From Kocuria salsicia (GTDB taxonomy: Bacteria; Actinomycetota; Actinomycetes; Actinomycetales; Micrococcaceae): DNA of 64,000 bases. How positions within the stretch are numbered: position 1 is the first letter of the stretch; each line of letters opens with the position of its first letter. This document shows, piece by piece, positions 54,368-64,000 of this stretch. The stretch lies in assembly GCF_007681555.1 (NCBI RefSeq), contig NZ_VELE01000001.1, positions 124,001 to 188,000 on the forward strand, in the 5' to 3' direction. The notes beneath the pieces are model-generated. The model did no database searches and was not told where the DNA came from. It saw only the letters and a program-made list of their open reading frames with translations. A program made the position numbers and the translations under genes.

Positions 54368-54394
54368 TCTGCCACTCGCTGTGCGGGAGCGGAC

Positions 54395-54997
54395 TCAGCT
54401 GAAGTCCGGGCCCTTCTCGCGCCCGCGCTTGAGCTCGTAGAAGCCGGGGTAGGACGCCAGCGCCAGGGCGCCGTCCCAGACCTTGCCGGCCTCCTCGCCC
54501 TTGGGCGCCGGGGTGAACACGGGACCGAAGAAGCCCACGCCGTTCACGGCGATGCACGGGGTGCCGATGTCCTGACCCGCCACGGCACGGGCCTCGTCCG
54601 TGGACGCCCGGATGGCGTCGTCGTACTCGGTGGAGTTCTTGGCCGCGGCGAGGTCTGCCGGCAGACCGACCTCTGCGAGGGACTCGGTGATGATCGCCTC
54701 GAGGTCCTGCATGCCACCGGGGTGACGACGGGAGCCCATGGCGTCGTAGAGCTTCTTGTAGTACTCGCCGCCGTGCTGCTCGGCCGCGGCCTGGATCACG
54801 CGCACGAGCCACATGGACTCGTCGTGGCCGTGGTGGTGGTTCTCGGGGTTGTCCTCGTTGAGGATGCCCAGGGAGATGATCTTCCAGTCCACGTCCACGT
54901 CCCGGATGCGCACGACCTCCTCCATCCAGCGGGAGGTCATCCACGCCCACGGGCACAGGGGGTCGAACCAGAAATCGACGTGCTGCTTCTCAGACAT
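54395..54997 (-). CDS. DsbA-family, mycothiol-dependent nitroreductase-like protein (Rv2466c type)
   Basis: A 200-aa thioredoxin-fold protein. It opens VDFWFDPLCPWAWMTSRW with Cys15 and has FFGPVF and FASYP-like ALASYPGFYELKR near the end, close to the Mycobacterium tuberculosis Rv2466c family. The active motif is CPWA rather than CPWC, so the second cysteine is missing and a monothiol mechanism is likely. The ATG has AAGGA 6 nt upstream. It starts 30 bp after clpX and is probably in the clp operon. Confidence 0.88.
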   Translation of the reverse strand: MSEKQHVDFWFDPLCPWAWMTSRWMEEVVRIRDVDVDWKIISLGILNEDNPENHHHGHDESMWLVRVIQAAAEQHGGEYYKKLYDAMGSRRHPGGMQDLEAIITESLAEVGLPADLAAAKNSTEYDDAIRASTDEARAVAGQDIGTPCIAVNGVGFFGPVFTPAPKGEEAGKVWDGALALASYPGFYELKRGREKGPDFS

Positions 54998-55027
54998 ACT
55001 GAATCCTTTCGTGCGTTCTGCGCGGTC

Positions 55028-56323
55028 TCACGCGGACTTGTGACGTCGCCGCTCGGCCTCGATCATCTCGTGCGTGAAGATCTCGGGGTCCGCGATCTTC
55101 GCCACGGCGTCTTCGGTCACGAGCACAGCGGCGATGTCGTCGCGGCCCGGGAGGTCGAACATGACGGGCATGAGGATGTCCTCGAGGATCGCGCGCAGGC
55201 CGCGCGCTCCCGTGCCGCGCTCGATCGCCAACTCTGCAATGGCCTCCAGCGCCTGGGGGTCGAAGGTGAGCTCCACCCCGTCGAGCTGGAAGAGCTTGCG
55301 GTACTGCTTGACCAGGGCGTTGCGCGGCTCCGTGAGGATCCGCACCATGTCCGGCACCGAGAGCTTGGAGAGGGTGGTCACCACGGGCAGCCGCCCGATG
55401 AACTCCGGGATCAGTCCGAACTTCAGCAGGTCCTCCGGCTGCACCTGGCCCGTGAGGTCCACCTCGGAGGTGTCCTTGATGGGCGCCCCGAAGCCGATGC
55501 CCTTCTTTCCCGTGCGCTGCTGGACGATCTCCTCCAGCCCCGCGAACGCCCCGGCGACGATGAAGAGCACGTTGGTGGTGTCCAGGTGCAGGAACTCCTG
55601 CTGCGGGTGCTTGCGCCCACCCTGCGGAGGAACCGAGGCGACGGTGCCCTCGAGGATCTTCAGGAGCGCCTGCTGGACCCCTTCGCCCGATACGTCGCGC
55701 GTGATCGAGGGGTTCTCCGATTTACGCGAAATCTTGTCGATCTCGTCAATGTAAATAATCCCCTGCTCCGCCTTCTTGATATCGAAATCAGCGGCCTGGA
55801 TGAGTTTGAGAAGAATGTTCTCAACGTCTTCACCGACGTAACCTGCTTCCGTGAGGCTCGTGGCGTCCGCCACGGCGAACGGCACGTCCAGCTTCTTGGC
55901 GAGCGACTGCGCTAGGTATGTCTTGCCGGAGCCCGTGGGGCCCACCAGGAGGATGTTGGACTTGGCGACCTCGATGGCCTCCTCGTCCCCCTCGGAACCG
56001 GCGATCGACAGCGTGTGCCCGGAGACACCGGCCCGGATGCGCTTGTAGTGGTTGTAGACGGCCACTGCCAGGGCGCGCTTGGCGGGCTCCTGCCCGATCA
56101 CGTACTCCTGCAGGTGGTCGTAGATCTGCTGCGGGCGGGGAAGCTCCGCCTGGTCCGTCTCCGTGACCTCGGTGAGTTCTTCCTCGATGATCTCGTTGCA
56201 CAGCTCGATGCACTCGTCACAGATGTACACGCGCGGGCCGGCGATGAGTTTGCGCACCTGCTTCTGGCTCTTGCCGCAGAAGGAGCACTTGAGCAGGTCG
56301 ACGCTCTCTCCGATGCGCGCCAT
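55028..56323 (-). CDS. clpX: ClpX, ATP-dependent unfoldase
   Basis: A 431-aa AAA+ unfoldase feeding ClpP. The N-terminal zinc-binding domain has CSFC and CDEC (Cys14, 17, 36, 39). Walker A is GPTGSGKT, Walker B IIYIDEID, sensor region and the ClpP-contact IGF-like loop KGIGFGAP are visible. The ATG has GAGG 7 nt upstream. It follows clpP2 with a 150-bp gap. Confidence 0.97.
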   Translation of the reverse strand: MARIGESVDLLKCSFCGKSQKQVRKLIAGPRVYICDECIELCNEIIEEELTEVTETDQAELPRPQQIYDHLQEYVIGQEPAKRALAVAVYNHYKRIRAGVSGHTLSIAGSEGDEEAIEVAKSNILLVGPTGSGKTYLAQSLAKKLDVPFAVADATSLTEAGYVGEDVENILLKLIQAADFDIKKAEQGIIYIDEIDKISRKSENPSITRDVSGEGVQQALLKILEGTVASVPPQGGRKHPQQEFLHLDTTNVLFIVAGAFAGLEEIVQQRTGKKGIGFGAPIKDTSEVDLTGQVQPEDLLKFGLIPEFIGRLPVVTTLSKLSVPDMVRILTEPRNALVKQYRKLFQLDGVELTFDPQALEAIAELAIERGTGARGLRAILEDILMPVMFDLPGRDDIAAVLVTEDAVAKIADPEIFTHEMIEAERRRHKSA

Positions 56324-56473
56324 GTATCAGCCTCACACTTCGTCTCGACGGATGCTGGAACCACTCTAGGCGAGCCGTTCCGACCGCGCCCAATCCCCCA
56401 CGGACGCATGACGGTCACGACGCCCCGTGACGGGTGCGCCTTGACCGTGCGGTGCGTCCTGGCCCTGGGCCTC

Positions 56474-57136
56474 TCAGGCCTGGGTGACCGTGGAGGGCTT
56501 GTTGATCTTGCGGGAGTCGAGCACCTGGTCGATGATCCCGTACTCCTGGGCCTCCCTGGCCGTGAGGATCTTGTCGCGCTCGATGTCGCGGTTGATCTCC
56601 TGCACGTCCTTGTTCGTGTGCAGCGCCATGGTCTCCTCGAGCCACGTGCGCATGCGCATGATCTCGTTGGCCTGGATCTCGATGTCCGAGGCCTGGCCGC
56701 CGCCCTGGCCCTCCATGGCAGGCTGGTGGATCAGCACGCGGGCGTTGGGCAGCGCGAGGCGCTTGCCCGGGGTGCCGCCGGCAAGCAGCACGGAGGCCGC
56801 GGACGCCGCCTGGCCCAGGCACACGGTCTGGATCTCCGGGCGGATGTACTGCATGGTGTCGTAGATGGCCGTCATGGCCGTGAACGAGCCGCCCGGAGAG
56901 TTGATGTACATGGTGATGTCCCGGTCCGGGTCCTGGGACTCGAGCACGAGCAGCTGCGCCATGATGTCGTCCGCGGAGGTGTCGTCCACCTGAACGCCCA
57001 GGAAGATGATGCGGTCTTCGAACAGCTTGGTGTACGGGTTCTGACGGCGGTAGCCGTACGGGGTGCGTTCCTCGAAGTCGGGGATCACGTAGCGGCTGCT
57101 GGGCAGCTGCGGTGCGGTGGCGTGTGGCAGGTTCAT
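56474..57136 (-). CDS. clpP2: ClpP2, peptidase subunit
   Basis: A 220-aa serine peptidase subunit. The catalytic triad is Ser112 (GQAASAAS), His137 (LIHQPA) and Asp188 (IERDK). Actinobacteria use two ClpP types in one complex, and this one pairs with the gene upstream. ATG at 57136 with AGGAC upstream. The 50-bp gap after clpP1 supports co-transcription. Confidence 0.95.
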   Translation of the reverse strand: MNLPHATAPQLPSSRYVIPDFEERTPYGYRRQNPYTKLFEDRIIFLGVQVDDTSADDIMAQLLVLESQDPDRDITMYINSPGGSFTAMTAIYDTMQYIRPEIQTVCLGQAASAASVLLAGGTPGKRLALPNARVLIHQPAMEGQGGGQASDIEIQANEIMRMRTWLEETMALHTNKDVQEINRDIERDKILTAREAQEYGIIDQVLDSRKINKPSTVTQA

Positions 57137-57186
57137 TGGTCCGTCCTGAAAAGTCTGTGGATGGTTCGTGGCAGCGCGGGAGCAGG

Positions 57187-57840
<654 letters not shown>

Positions 57841-57999
57841 GAATGCCCTCTTTCTTCTGGACGGGTCCGAGCTGCCCGAACGGCACGCCCGGACCCACGA
57901 TCACTTGCTGTCTCAGAAGCGTAGTAGCCGCCCCGCGGCCTGTGGCCCGGTGGTCCGGGCTGTTCGCTGGTGGCGCATGGTGGCACGCGGACAGCGAAA

Positions 58000-58038
58000 C
58001 GCCACGGCCACCCCGCGTGCGTGCGGGGTGCCGTGGCG
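58000..58038 (-). terminator. Terminator hairpin after trigger factor
   Basis: CGCCACGG-cc-ACCCCGC pairs with GCGGGGT-g-CCGTGGCG (58000-58038). Reading minus it is followed by TTTCGC. It separates tig from the clp operon. Confidence 0.65.
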
Positions 58039-58086
58039 TCTCGTGGGCCGCCGCACCAGGTCTCCCTGGCACCACGGCGGGTGGGA

Positions 58087-59421
58087 TCACTCGGCCTCGG
58101 TGGCCTCGGTGTTCTCAGCGTCGTCGGCGGTGCCCACGAAGGAGGACAGGTCCACGGTCTCGCCGTTGGAGTCCTTCACAGTGGCGGTCTCCAGAACCTT
58201 TCCCAGGGCCTTGCGGCGGCGAACCTCGCCCACCATCATCCCGGCCTGGCCGGAACCGTCGAGCATCTGCGCGAACTGGTTCGGGTCCATGCCGTACTGC
58301 TGGGACATGTTGATGATGTAGTCGATCAGCTCGGACTGCTCCACGCCGACCTCTTCGGCCTCGGCCACGGCGTCCAGGATGATCTCGTTGCGGAACGCGG
58401 TCTCGGCGTTCTTGCGGACCTCCGCGCGGTGCTCCTCGGTGTCGTGACCGGGCTCCGCGGAGGCCTGGGCCTGCTCGGAGTCGAAGTGCTGGGCGACCTG
58501 GTCCTCGACGACCTTCTCGGGCACGGGGACCTCGATGAGCTCCACGAGCTTGTCGAGGACCTTGTCGCGGGCCTCGATGCCCTGCTCGACCACGGCGGAC
58601 TCGGCGGCCTGCTTCTTCAGGTCCTCCTTGAGCTCCTCGATGGTGTCGAACTCGGAGGCCAGCTGGGCGAACTCGTCGTCGGCCTCGGGCAACTCGCGCT
58701 CCTTGACGGCGGTGACCTTGACCTTCACGGTCGCCTGCTCGCCGGAGTGCTCGCCACCGGCCAGGGTGGTCTCGAAGGTGGCGTCCTCGCCGGCCGAGAG
58801 ACCCGTGACGGCCTCGTCCATGCCCTCGAGCATGGTGCCGGAGCCCACCTCGTAGGAGAGGTCGTTCGCGGCGTCGACCTCGTCGCCATCCACGAGCGCC
58901 TGCAGGTCGAGGGTCACGTGGTCACCCTCGGCGGCGGGGCGGTCCACGGACTTCAGGGTGCCGAAACGGGCACGCAGCTCGTCGAGAGCCTTCTGCTCGT
59001 CCTCGGCGGTGGCCTCACGCGCCTCGACCTCGATCTCGAGGCCCTTGTAGTCGGGCAGCTCGATGTCGGGGCGGATGGCCACGGAGATCTCGACCTTGGT
59101 GTCGGCCTCGCGATCGTCCTGCTCCGGCTTGGAGAGGACCTCGACCTGCGGCTGCGACAGCGGGGTGAGCTCGTTCTCGGCCAGCGCCTGCTGGTAGAAG
59201 GAGTTGAGGCCCTCGTTCAGGGCGTTCTCCACGACGAAGTCGAAGCCCACGCGCTGGTCGATGAGCTTGGAGGGCACCTTGCCCTTGCGGAAACCGGGGA
59301 TCTGGATCTGGTTGCCCAGCTCCTTGTAGGTCTCCTGGAGGAAAGGCTTCAGATCCTCGTAGGCGATCTCCATGGTGATCTTCGCCTCGGTGGGATTGAG
59401 TTTTTCGACGGCGCTCTTCAC
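58087..59421 (-). CDS. tig: Trigger factor chaperone
   Basis: A 444-aa ribosome-associated chaperone and prolyl isomerase. The ribosome-binding loop is seen in [15 protein letters not shown] (near 42). The FKBP-like domain lies at about 160-245 ([29 protein letters not shown]). The C-terminal helical arms follow and end in an acidic tail. GTG at 59421 with AGGAG 10 nt upstream gives the standard start ([18 protein letters not shown]). Confidence 0.96.
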   Translation of the reverse strand: MKSAVEKLNPTEAKITMEIAYEDLKPFLQETYKELGNQIQIPGFRKGKVPSKLIDQRVGFDFVVENALNEGLNSFYQQALAENELTPLSQPQVEVLSKPEQDDREADTKVEISVAIRPDIELPDYKGLEIEVEAREATAEDEQKALDELRARFGTLKSVDRPAAEGDHVTLDLQALVDGDEVDAANDLSYEVGSGTMLEGMDEAVTGLSAGEDATFETTLAGGEHSGEQATVKVKVTAVKERELPEADDEFAQLASEFDTIEELKEDLKKQAAESAVVEQGIEARDKVLDKLVELIEVPVPEKVVEDQVAQHFDSEQAQASAEPGHDTEEHRAEVRKNAETAFRNEIILDAVAEAEEVGVEQSELIDYIINMSQQYGMDPNQFAQMLDGSGQAGMMVGEVRRRKALGKVLETATVKDSNGETVDLSSFVGTADDAENTEATEAE

Positions 59422-59522
59422 TTCCGCTGTACTCCTGGGGTCGTAGGGTGACTGCCTGCAACGGACCGGGGTCGGTCCGGTGGGTCCACGGGCTGCACGG
59501 CACGGGCCGTTGCGCCCAGACG

Positions 59523-59595
59523 TCGGGGTGACAGGACTCGAACCTGCGATCTCCTGCTCCCAAAGCAGGCGCGCTAGCCACTGCGCTACACCCCG
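59523..59595 (-). tRNA. tRNA-Pro (TGG anticodon)
   Basis: Reading minus it starts CGGGGTGTAGCGCAG. The anticodon arm is CCTGC-TTTGGGA-GCAGG with anticodon TGG, the T-arm GCAGGTTCGAGTCCTGT, and the end CACCCCG plus A as discriminator. 73 nt, no encoded CCA. Confidence 0.95.
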
Positions 59596-59752
59596 TGGCC
59601 GCGTGCGGGGCACGCGAATTCCTCCCGCGCGCACCACTGCTGGAGGCGCGCGGACCGGGCGTCGGCGCGCCCGTGGGCGGCCGACAACACGACAGTCTAT
59701 CGTGCCGAACGCCCGAGCCCGTAAATCCGGCCCCCGGACCGGGCGCCGCGGG

Positions 59753-59781
59753 TGGCACGGCCCACGGTGCTCGTGTACTGT
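59753..59781 (+). promoter_or_regulatory. Promoter of tRNA-Gly
   Basis: TGGCAC (59753-59758), a 17-bp spacer, then TACTGT (59776-59781), 13 bp before the tRNA start. Spacing is ideal and the -10 fits TANNNT. The -35 is two bases off the consensus TTGACA. Confidence 0.55.
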
Positions 59782-59794
59782 CTTCAACGTTCCC

Positions 59795-59865
59795 GGGGGC
59801 GTAGCTCAATGGTAGAGCCCCAGTCTTCCAAACTGGCTACGCGGGTTCGATTCCCGTCGCCCCCT
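59795..59865 (+). tRNA. tRNA-Gly (TCC anticodon)
   Basis: Starts GGGGGCGTAGCTCAATGG and ends GTCGCCCCC plus T. The anticodon arm is CCAGT-CTTCCAA-ACTGG with anticodon TCC; T-arm GCGGGTTCGATTCCCGT. 71 nt, no encoded CCA. Confidence 0.95.
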
Positions 59866-59879
59866 CGTCATTGCGAATG

Positions 59880-59911
59880 AAACCCCCGCAGCCACCGGTT
59901 GCGGGGTTTTT
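59880..59911 (+). terminator. Terminator after tRNA-Gly
   Basis: AAACCCC(C)GCA pairs with TGCGGGGTTT followed by TT (59880-59911), a classic U-tailed terminator 14 bp after the tRNA. Confidence 0.85.
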
Positions 59912-59987
59912 CGCGTGTCGGCCAAGAACGCGTCACCACCGGGACGAGAGCACGCCGACGACGCCGCCCTGCTGGCTTCTGCCGACC

Positions 59988-60911
59988 TCAGGCCTGGCAC
60001 ACGGGGCACCAGTACAGGCCCCGGCCGTTGAGGTCCCGCTTGAGCACGGTCGCCCCGCAGTGCAGGCAGTCCTGGCCGTGGCGGTGGTAGACGTAGTTTG
60101 CGTGCTCGGGCCACGCCTCGGACTCGGGCACACCCGGGCGGTCCGCGAGGTCCGTGGTGATGATCCGCCCCACCCGCGCGCCCACGGCCATGAGCGCCAC
60201 GTTCTCCTCCCACAGCCCCAGCAGCTCATCGCGCGTCAGGGAGCTGCCGGGTCGCAGGGGATCCACCCCGCGGCGGAAGAGAGACTCGGCGCGGAAGATG
60301 TTGCCGATCCCGGAGACCACGTTCTGCTCCATGAGCAGCACGCCAACTGCCCGCCTGCTGCGACCGGCAGCCGCGAGGAACGGCTCGGGGTCCGCCTGAG
60401 GATCCAGCGGATCGGGTCCGAGCTTCGCCTCGGCGGCCCGGGCCTCCTCCGGCGTCTCCACTGTGCACAGCGCGGGACCGCGCAGGTCCGCCCAGCCGTG
60501 CTCTCCCACGAGCCGGGCCCGCACGGCACCCACCGGGGCCTCGGGAACGACCCGTCCGGCGTCGTCGTAGGTCACGGCGTCCGCCTCCGCGCTGCCGGTC
60601 TCCCGCTCCCCCACGCGGCGCGGCGCGCCGATCGACGACGCCGCCGCGAACGTCTCGTCCCCCGCGAAGCTCCACGCCCCGTAGATCCCGAGGTGCGAGC
60701 GCAGCACGAGCACGTCCGACGGCTCCTCCGGCGCGGTGAAGTCCAGGTACAAGTGCTTGCCGTGGGCGCGGGCGCTCGTGAGCACGCGGCCGTCGACCAG
60801 CGCGGCACCGGCGGCGAAACGCCCCTGCGGGCTGCTCACGCCCAGCTGCTGGCCTTCGAAGAGGTCCCCGAGCTGGCGGGCGAGCCGGTGGATCGAGTGT
60901 CCCTCGGGCAC
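59988..60911 (-). CDS. Fpg/Nei-family DNA glycosylase/AP lyase
   Basis: A 307-aa base-excision repair enzyme. It starts MPEGHSIHRLAR with catalytic Pro2 and Glu3, has LMEQNVVSGIGNIFRAESLF (helix-two-turn-helix), and ends in a zinc finger CLHC ... CPVC. MPEGH rather than MPELPEV places it in the Nei (endonuclease VIII) branch of the family. The GTG at 60911 follows rpiB by 10 bp with GAGGG upstream, so the two are co-transcribed. Confidence 0.92.
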   Translation of the reverse strand: MPEGHSIHRLARQLGDLFEGQQLGVSSPQGRFAAGAALVDGRVLTSARAHGKHLYLDFTAPEEPSDVLVLRSHLGIYGAWSFAGDETFAAASSIGAPRRVGERETGSAEADAVTYDDAGRVVPEAPVGAVRARLVGEHGWADLRGPALCTVETPEEARAAEAKLGPDPLDPQADPEPFLAAAGRSRRAVGVLLMEQNVVSGIGNIFRAESLFRRGVDPLRPGSSLTRDELLGLWEENVALMAVGARVGRIITTDLADRPGVPESEAWPEHANYVYHRHGQDCLHCGATVLKRDLNGRGLYWCPVCQA

Positions 60912-60921
60912 GCGGGAGCCC

Positions 60922-61434
60922 TCAGCCGCGGGTGAACGGGCGGGGCGTGATCGCGGACAGCCTGCCTGCGATGTCCCCGGTGCGCTCGTACTCGGCGAGC
61001 TGCTCGATCCTGCGCACGTGGCGCTCTTCGTCCGAGAACGGCTCCTCCAAAAACGCGACGACGAGCTGCAGCGCCTCCTCCTTCTCATGCTGGCGACCGC
61101 CCAGGGAGACCACCTGCGCGTTGTTGTGCTCCCGGGCCAGACGTGCGGTGTCCAGGTTCCAGGCCAGGGCGGCGCGGATCCCGGCCACCTTGTTGGCGGC
61201 CATCTGCTCGCCGTTGCCGGAGCCGCCGAGCACGATGCCCAGGGAGTCGAGACCGTTCTCGCGGTCCTCGCGCACACCGAGTGCCGCGCTGATGCAGAAC
61301 GCCGGGTAGTCGTCTGCGGCGTCGTACTCCTCGGGGCCGTGGTCGATCAGCTCGTAGCCCCGCTCCGTGAGCTGCTCCATGAGGTAGTGGGACAGCTCGA
61401 GGCCGGCGTGGTCGGTGGCGATGTGCACGCGCAT
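60922..61434 (-). CDS. rpiB: Ribose-5-phosphate isomerase B
   Basis: A 170-aa isomerase of ribose 5-phosphate and ribulose 5-phosphate. It begins MRVHIATDHAGLELSHYL and has VLGGSGNGEQMAANKVAGIRAA. The GSGNGEQ segment carries Glu in place of the catalytic Cys of E. coli RpiB, as in the mycobacterial form. The ATG at 61434 has AGAAG upstream. It heads the rpiB-nei pair. Confidence 0.94.
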   Translation of the reverse strand: MRVHIATDHAGLELSHYLMEQLTERGYELIDHGPEEYDAADDYPAFCISAALGVREDRENGLDSLGIVLGGSGNGEQMAANKVAGIRAALAWNLDTARLAREHNNAQVVSLGGRQHEKEEALQLVVAFLEEPFSDEERHVRRIEQLAEYERTGDIAGRLSAITPRPFTRG

Positions 61435-61683
61435 GGGTCTTCTGCAACTCCTAGGTGGTTTCCCGCAGACGTCCCCCGCCGCGCCGGACGGGACGCGGAC
61501 CGGGAAACAGGACGTGCCCAGCCTATCGCCGCGGCCGGACCCTGCGCCGTCGCCCCTCGGCCGCGGCGCCACCGGGCCACCGGGCTGCACGACCGCCGTG
61601 GGCCTCGGGTCTTGCGACGACTGTCATAATGGCCCAATGCCCCGCGTGGGCATGGAAGTGTCGTCGAGGAGAGGAACGCCGTC

Positions 61684-64000
61684 GTGCCCGGAACCAATCT
61701 GACCCGAGCGGAGGCCGCCCAACGCGCGCGGACCATCTCGGTGGAGTCCTACCGCGTGGCCCTGGACCTCACCCGGGGGGCGGAGACCTTCCCGGCGCGC
61801 ACCACCGTGGTGTTCACGGCCGAGCCCGGGTCCGAGACGTTCATCGACGCGGTCACGGCCTCCGTGGAGTCGGTGACCCTCAACGGCGAGTCCCTGGGCC
61901 CCGCGGAGGTCAGCGACGGCGAGCGCATCCAGCTCCCCGGCCTCGCGGAGCACAACGAACTGGTGGTCGAGTCCACCATGTTCTACATGAACACCGGCGA
62001 GGGCCTGCACCGCTTCGTGGACCCCGCGGACGGCGAGGTCTACCTCTACTCGCAGTTCGAGGTCGCGGACACGCGGCGCATGTTCCCCGTGTTCGAGCAG
62101 CCGGACCTCAAGGCCGCGTTCGAGTTCTCCGTGACCGCACCGGAGACCTGGCAGGTGGTCTCCAACCAGCCCACCCCCGAGCCCGTGGCCGTCTCCGGCG
62201 GGGTGGCCCGCTGGGACTTCTCCCCCACGCCGGTGATGTCCTGCTACGTGACCGCGCTGATCGCCGGACCGTACCTGAAGACCACCGACAGCCTGGTCTC
62301 TGCGGACGGCCGCACCGTGGACCTCGGCCTGTTCGCCCGCCGCTCCCTGTTCGAGCACATGGACGCGGACGAGATGTTCGAGATCACCAAGCAGGGCTTC
62401 GAGTTCTACGAGTCGCAGTTCGGCGTGCCCTACCCGTTCGAGAAGTACGACCAGCTCTTCGTGCCCCAGTTCAACGCCGGCGCCATGGAGAACGCGGGCG
62501 CCGTGACCTTTGTGGAGTCCTACATCTTCCGCTCCAAGCCGGCCCAGGCCCTCGTGGAGCGCCGCGCGATCACCGTTCTGCACGAGCTGGCCCACATGTG
62601 GTTCGGGGACCTCGTGACGATGCGCTGGTGGAACGACCTGTGGCTCAACGAGTCCTTCGCGGAGTACATGTCCACCCTCGCGTGCGCGCAGAACACCAGG
62701 TACACGAACGCGTGGACCACGTTCGCCGCCGGTGAGAAGTCCTGGGGCTATGCGCAGGACCAGCTGCCCACCACGCACCCCATCAAGGCAGAGATCCCGG
62801 ACCTCGAGGCCGTCCTGGTGAACTTCGACGGGATCACCTACGCCAAGGGCGCGTCCGTGCTCAAGCAGCTCGTCGCGTGGGTGGGCCAGAAGGAGTTCAT
62901 GGCGGGGCTCAACCGCTACTTCGGCAAGCACGCGTGGTCCAACACCGAGCTCTCCGACCTCATGGTGGAGCTGGAGGCGGCGAGCGGTCGCGACCTCAAG
63001 CGGTGGTCCGAGCGCTGGCTCGAGACCGCCGGGGTGAACACCCTGATCCCCCGAATGACCGCGGACGCGGACGGGGTCATCACGTCCTTCGCGATCGAGC
63101 AGATCGGCCAGGAGGGCCACCCCACGCTGCGCCCGCACCGCGTGGCTGTGGGCTTCTACGACCACCGCGAGGACACCGGCCGGCTGAGCCGCACACTGCG
63201 CGTGGAACTGGACGTGGACGGCGAGCTCACGCAGGTCCCCGACCTCGTGGGCCGAGAGCGCCCGGACCTCGTGCTTCTCAACGACGACGATCTCGCCTAC
63301 GCCAAGATCCGCCTGGACGAGTGCTCCCTGGCCACCGCGATGAACCACCTGGGCGACTTCGACGAGTCCCTGCCGCGCTCCCTCGTGTGGGCCGCGGCCT
63401 GGGACTCCGTGCACGACGGCGTGAGCCCCGCGAGCGACTACGTGCGCCTGGTGCTCGCCAACGTGGGCCACGAGACGGACTCCACGACCGTGCAGGTGCA
63501 GCTGCGCCAGCTGGACACCGCCCTGGACCACTACCTCGCCCCCGAGCACGCGCAGCAGGTCCGGGAGGACGCCGCGGAGAGCCTGTGGCGCCTGGTCGAG
63601 GAGTCCGAGGCGGGTTCCGACCACCAGTGGCAGTTCTTCCGCGCGTTCCTGCGCCGGGCGTGCACGGACGCCCAGATCGAGCGTGTGGCGGGCTTCTCCC
63701 GCGGCGAGGGCGTCCCCGAGGGCCTGGAGCTGGACACCGACACCCGCTGGGCCGTGCTGATCGCCCTCGTGGCGGCCGGCCGCAAGGGCGCCGACGACAT
63801 TGCGGCGGCCCTGCGCGAGGACAACACCGAGACGGGTGCCATCGCGGCTGCGACCGCGTCCGCAGCGATCCCCACGCCGGAGGCCAAGGCGAACACCTGG
63901 CGCCTCGTGGTGGAGCAGGGCGCCCTGCCCAACTCCCAGCAGCAGGCGGCGATCGCGGGCTTCTTCCGCGGGCACGACGACGCCCTGGTGGCCCCCTACG
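61684..64000 (+). CDS. pepN: PepN, M1-family aminopeptidase N (partial, 3' end beyond window)
   Basis: The first 772 codons of a zinc aminopeptidase; no stop is reached. GAMEN (residues 266-270) binds the substrate N-terminus and HELAH (300-304) with the downstream Glu in NESFAEY holds zinc. These are all intact. The family is about 850 aa, so roughly 80 residues lie outside. The start is GTG at 61684 with GAGGAA about 8 nt upstream. A -10-like CATAAT lies at 61625-61630. Confidence 0.95.
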   Translation, partial: MPGTNLTRAEAAQRARTISVESYRVALDLTRGAETFPARTTVVFTAEPGSETFIDAVTASVESVTLNGESLGPAEVSDGERIQLPGLAEHNELVVESTMFYMNTGEGLHRFVDPADGEVYLYSQFEVADTRRMFPVFEQPDLKAAFEFSVTAPETWQVVSNQPTPEPVAVSGGVARWDFSPTPVMSCYVTALIAGPYLKTTDSLVSADGRTVDLGLFARRSLFEHMDADEMFEITKQGFEFYESQFGVPYPFEKYDQLFVPQFNAGAMENAGAVTFVESYIFRSKPAQALVERRAITVLHELAHMWFGDLVTMRWWNDLWLNESFAEYMSTLACAQNTRYTNAWTTFAAGEKSWGYAQDQLPTTHPIKAEIPDLEAVLVNFDGITYAKGASVLKQLVAWVGQKEFMAGLNRYFGKHAWSNTELSDLMVELEAASGRDLKRWSERWLETAGVNTLIPRMTADADGVITSFAIEQIGQEGHPTLRPHRVAVGFYDHREDTGRLSRTLRVELDVDGELTQVPDLVGRERPDLVLLNDDDLAYAKIRLDECSLATAMNHLGDFDESLPRSLVWAAAWDSVHDGVSPASDYVRLVLANVGHETDSTTVQVQLRQLDTALDHYLAPEHAQQVREDAAESLWRLVEESEAGSDHQWQFFRAFLRRACTDAQIERVAGFSRGEGVPEGLELDTDTRWAVLIALVAAGRKGADDIAAALREDNTETGAIAAATASAAIPTPEAKANTWRLVVEQGALPNSQQQAAIAGFFRGHDDALVAPY

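Noticed and set aside
59795-59865. Phage attachment site at tRNA-Gly
   Set aside because: No second copy of the tRNA end and no integrase nearby.

Overview
The window is a GC-rich, gene-dense chromosomal segment of an actinobacterium. The gene order (rsfS-nadD, proA-proB-obgE-rpmA-rplU, ndk-DUF4233-folC-ileS, tig-clpP1-clpP2-clpX), the IleS2-type isoleucyl-tRNA synthetase with a T-box leader, the DtxR/IdeR-type iron boxes and frequent GTG starts point to the Micrococcaceae, most likely Kocuria. The genus is an inference. I see no CRISPR array, insertion sequence, integrase or replication origin.

Layout. (1) 29-5499: an NCS1 nucleobase-type transporter, then the iron-uptake operon efeU-efeO-efeB on the minus strand behind an iron box. 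(2) 5605-6114: a YbaK-type Cys-tRNA(Pro) deacylase. (3) 6459-13690: the most unusual block. A type II thioesterase and an Sfp-type phosphopantetheinyl transferase (plus strand, overlapping by 4 bases) converge on a 1400-residue Pls/PosA-type nonribosomal peptide synthetase (adenylation, thiolation, then three membrane/left-handed beta-helix units), which is translationally coupled to an acyltransferase-like membrane protein. This resembles an epsilon-poly-lysine-like poly(amino acid) system. (4) 14060-17473: a membrane-anchored hydrolase, a broken DUF3500 lipoprotein gene, an ACR3/SBF-type exporter and an FMN reductase. (5) 17865-31989: tRNA-Ala, rsfS, a tail-anchored unknown, nadD, a small membrane protein, proA, proB, obgE, rpmA, rplU, a thiD-tenA fusion under a TPP riboswitch, rne, and a VKOR-type protein. 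(6) 32174-38180: ndk, DUF4233, folC, ileS and its T-box. (7) 38327-42893: nirD and nirB (divergent) plus a siroheme synthase converging on nirB, together giving nitrite reduction and its cofactor. (8) 43094-48192: a siderophore uptake operon (binding protein, two permeases, ATPase, siderophore-interacting reductase) behind a second iron box. (9) 48312-54216: a short-chain dehydrogenase, an archaeal-type valyl-tRNA synthetase, an unknown lipoprotein and an alpha/beta hydrolase. (10) 54395-59421: a DsbA-like mycothiol-type reductase, clpX, clpP2, clpP1 and trigger factor. (11) 59523-64000: tRNA-Pro, tRNA-Gly, a Fpg/Nei glycosylase, rpiB, and the first 772 codons of pepN, which runs off the end.

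The two iron-uptake operons share a DtxR/IdeR-type operator and probably form one regulon. The nirD-nirB-cysG block is a functional set. The Clp operon couples two peptidase subunits with their unfoldase. Many gene pairs overlap by 4 bases (ATGA or GTGA), giving translational coupling. All product names come from motif and sequence recognition by reading; no database search was run.
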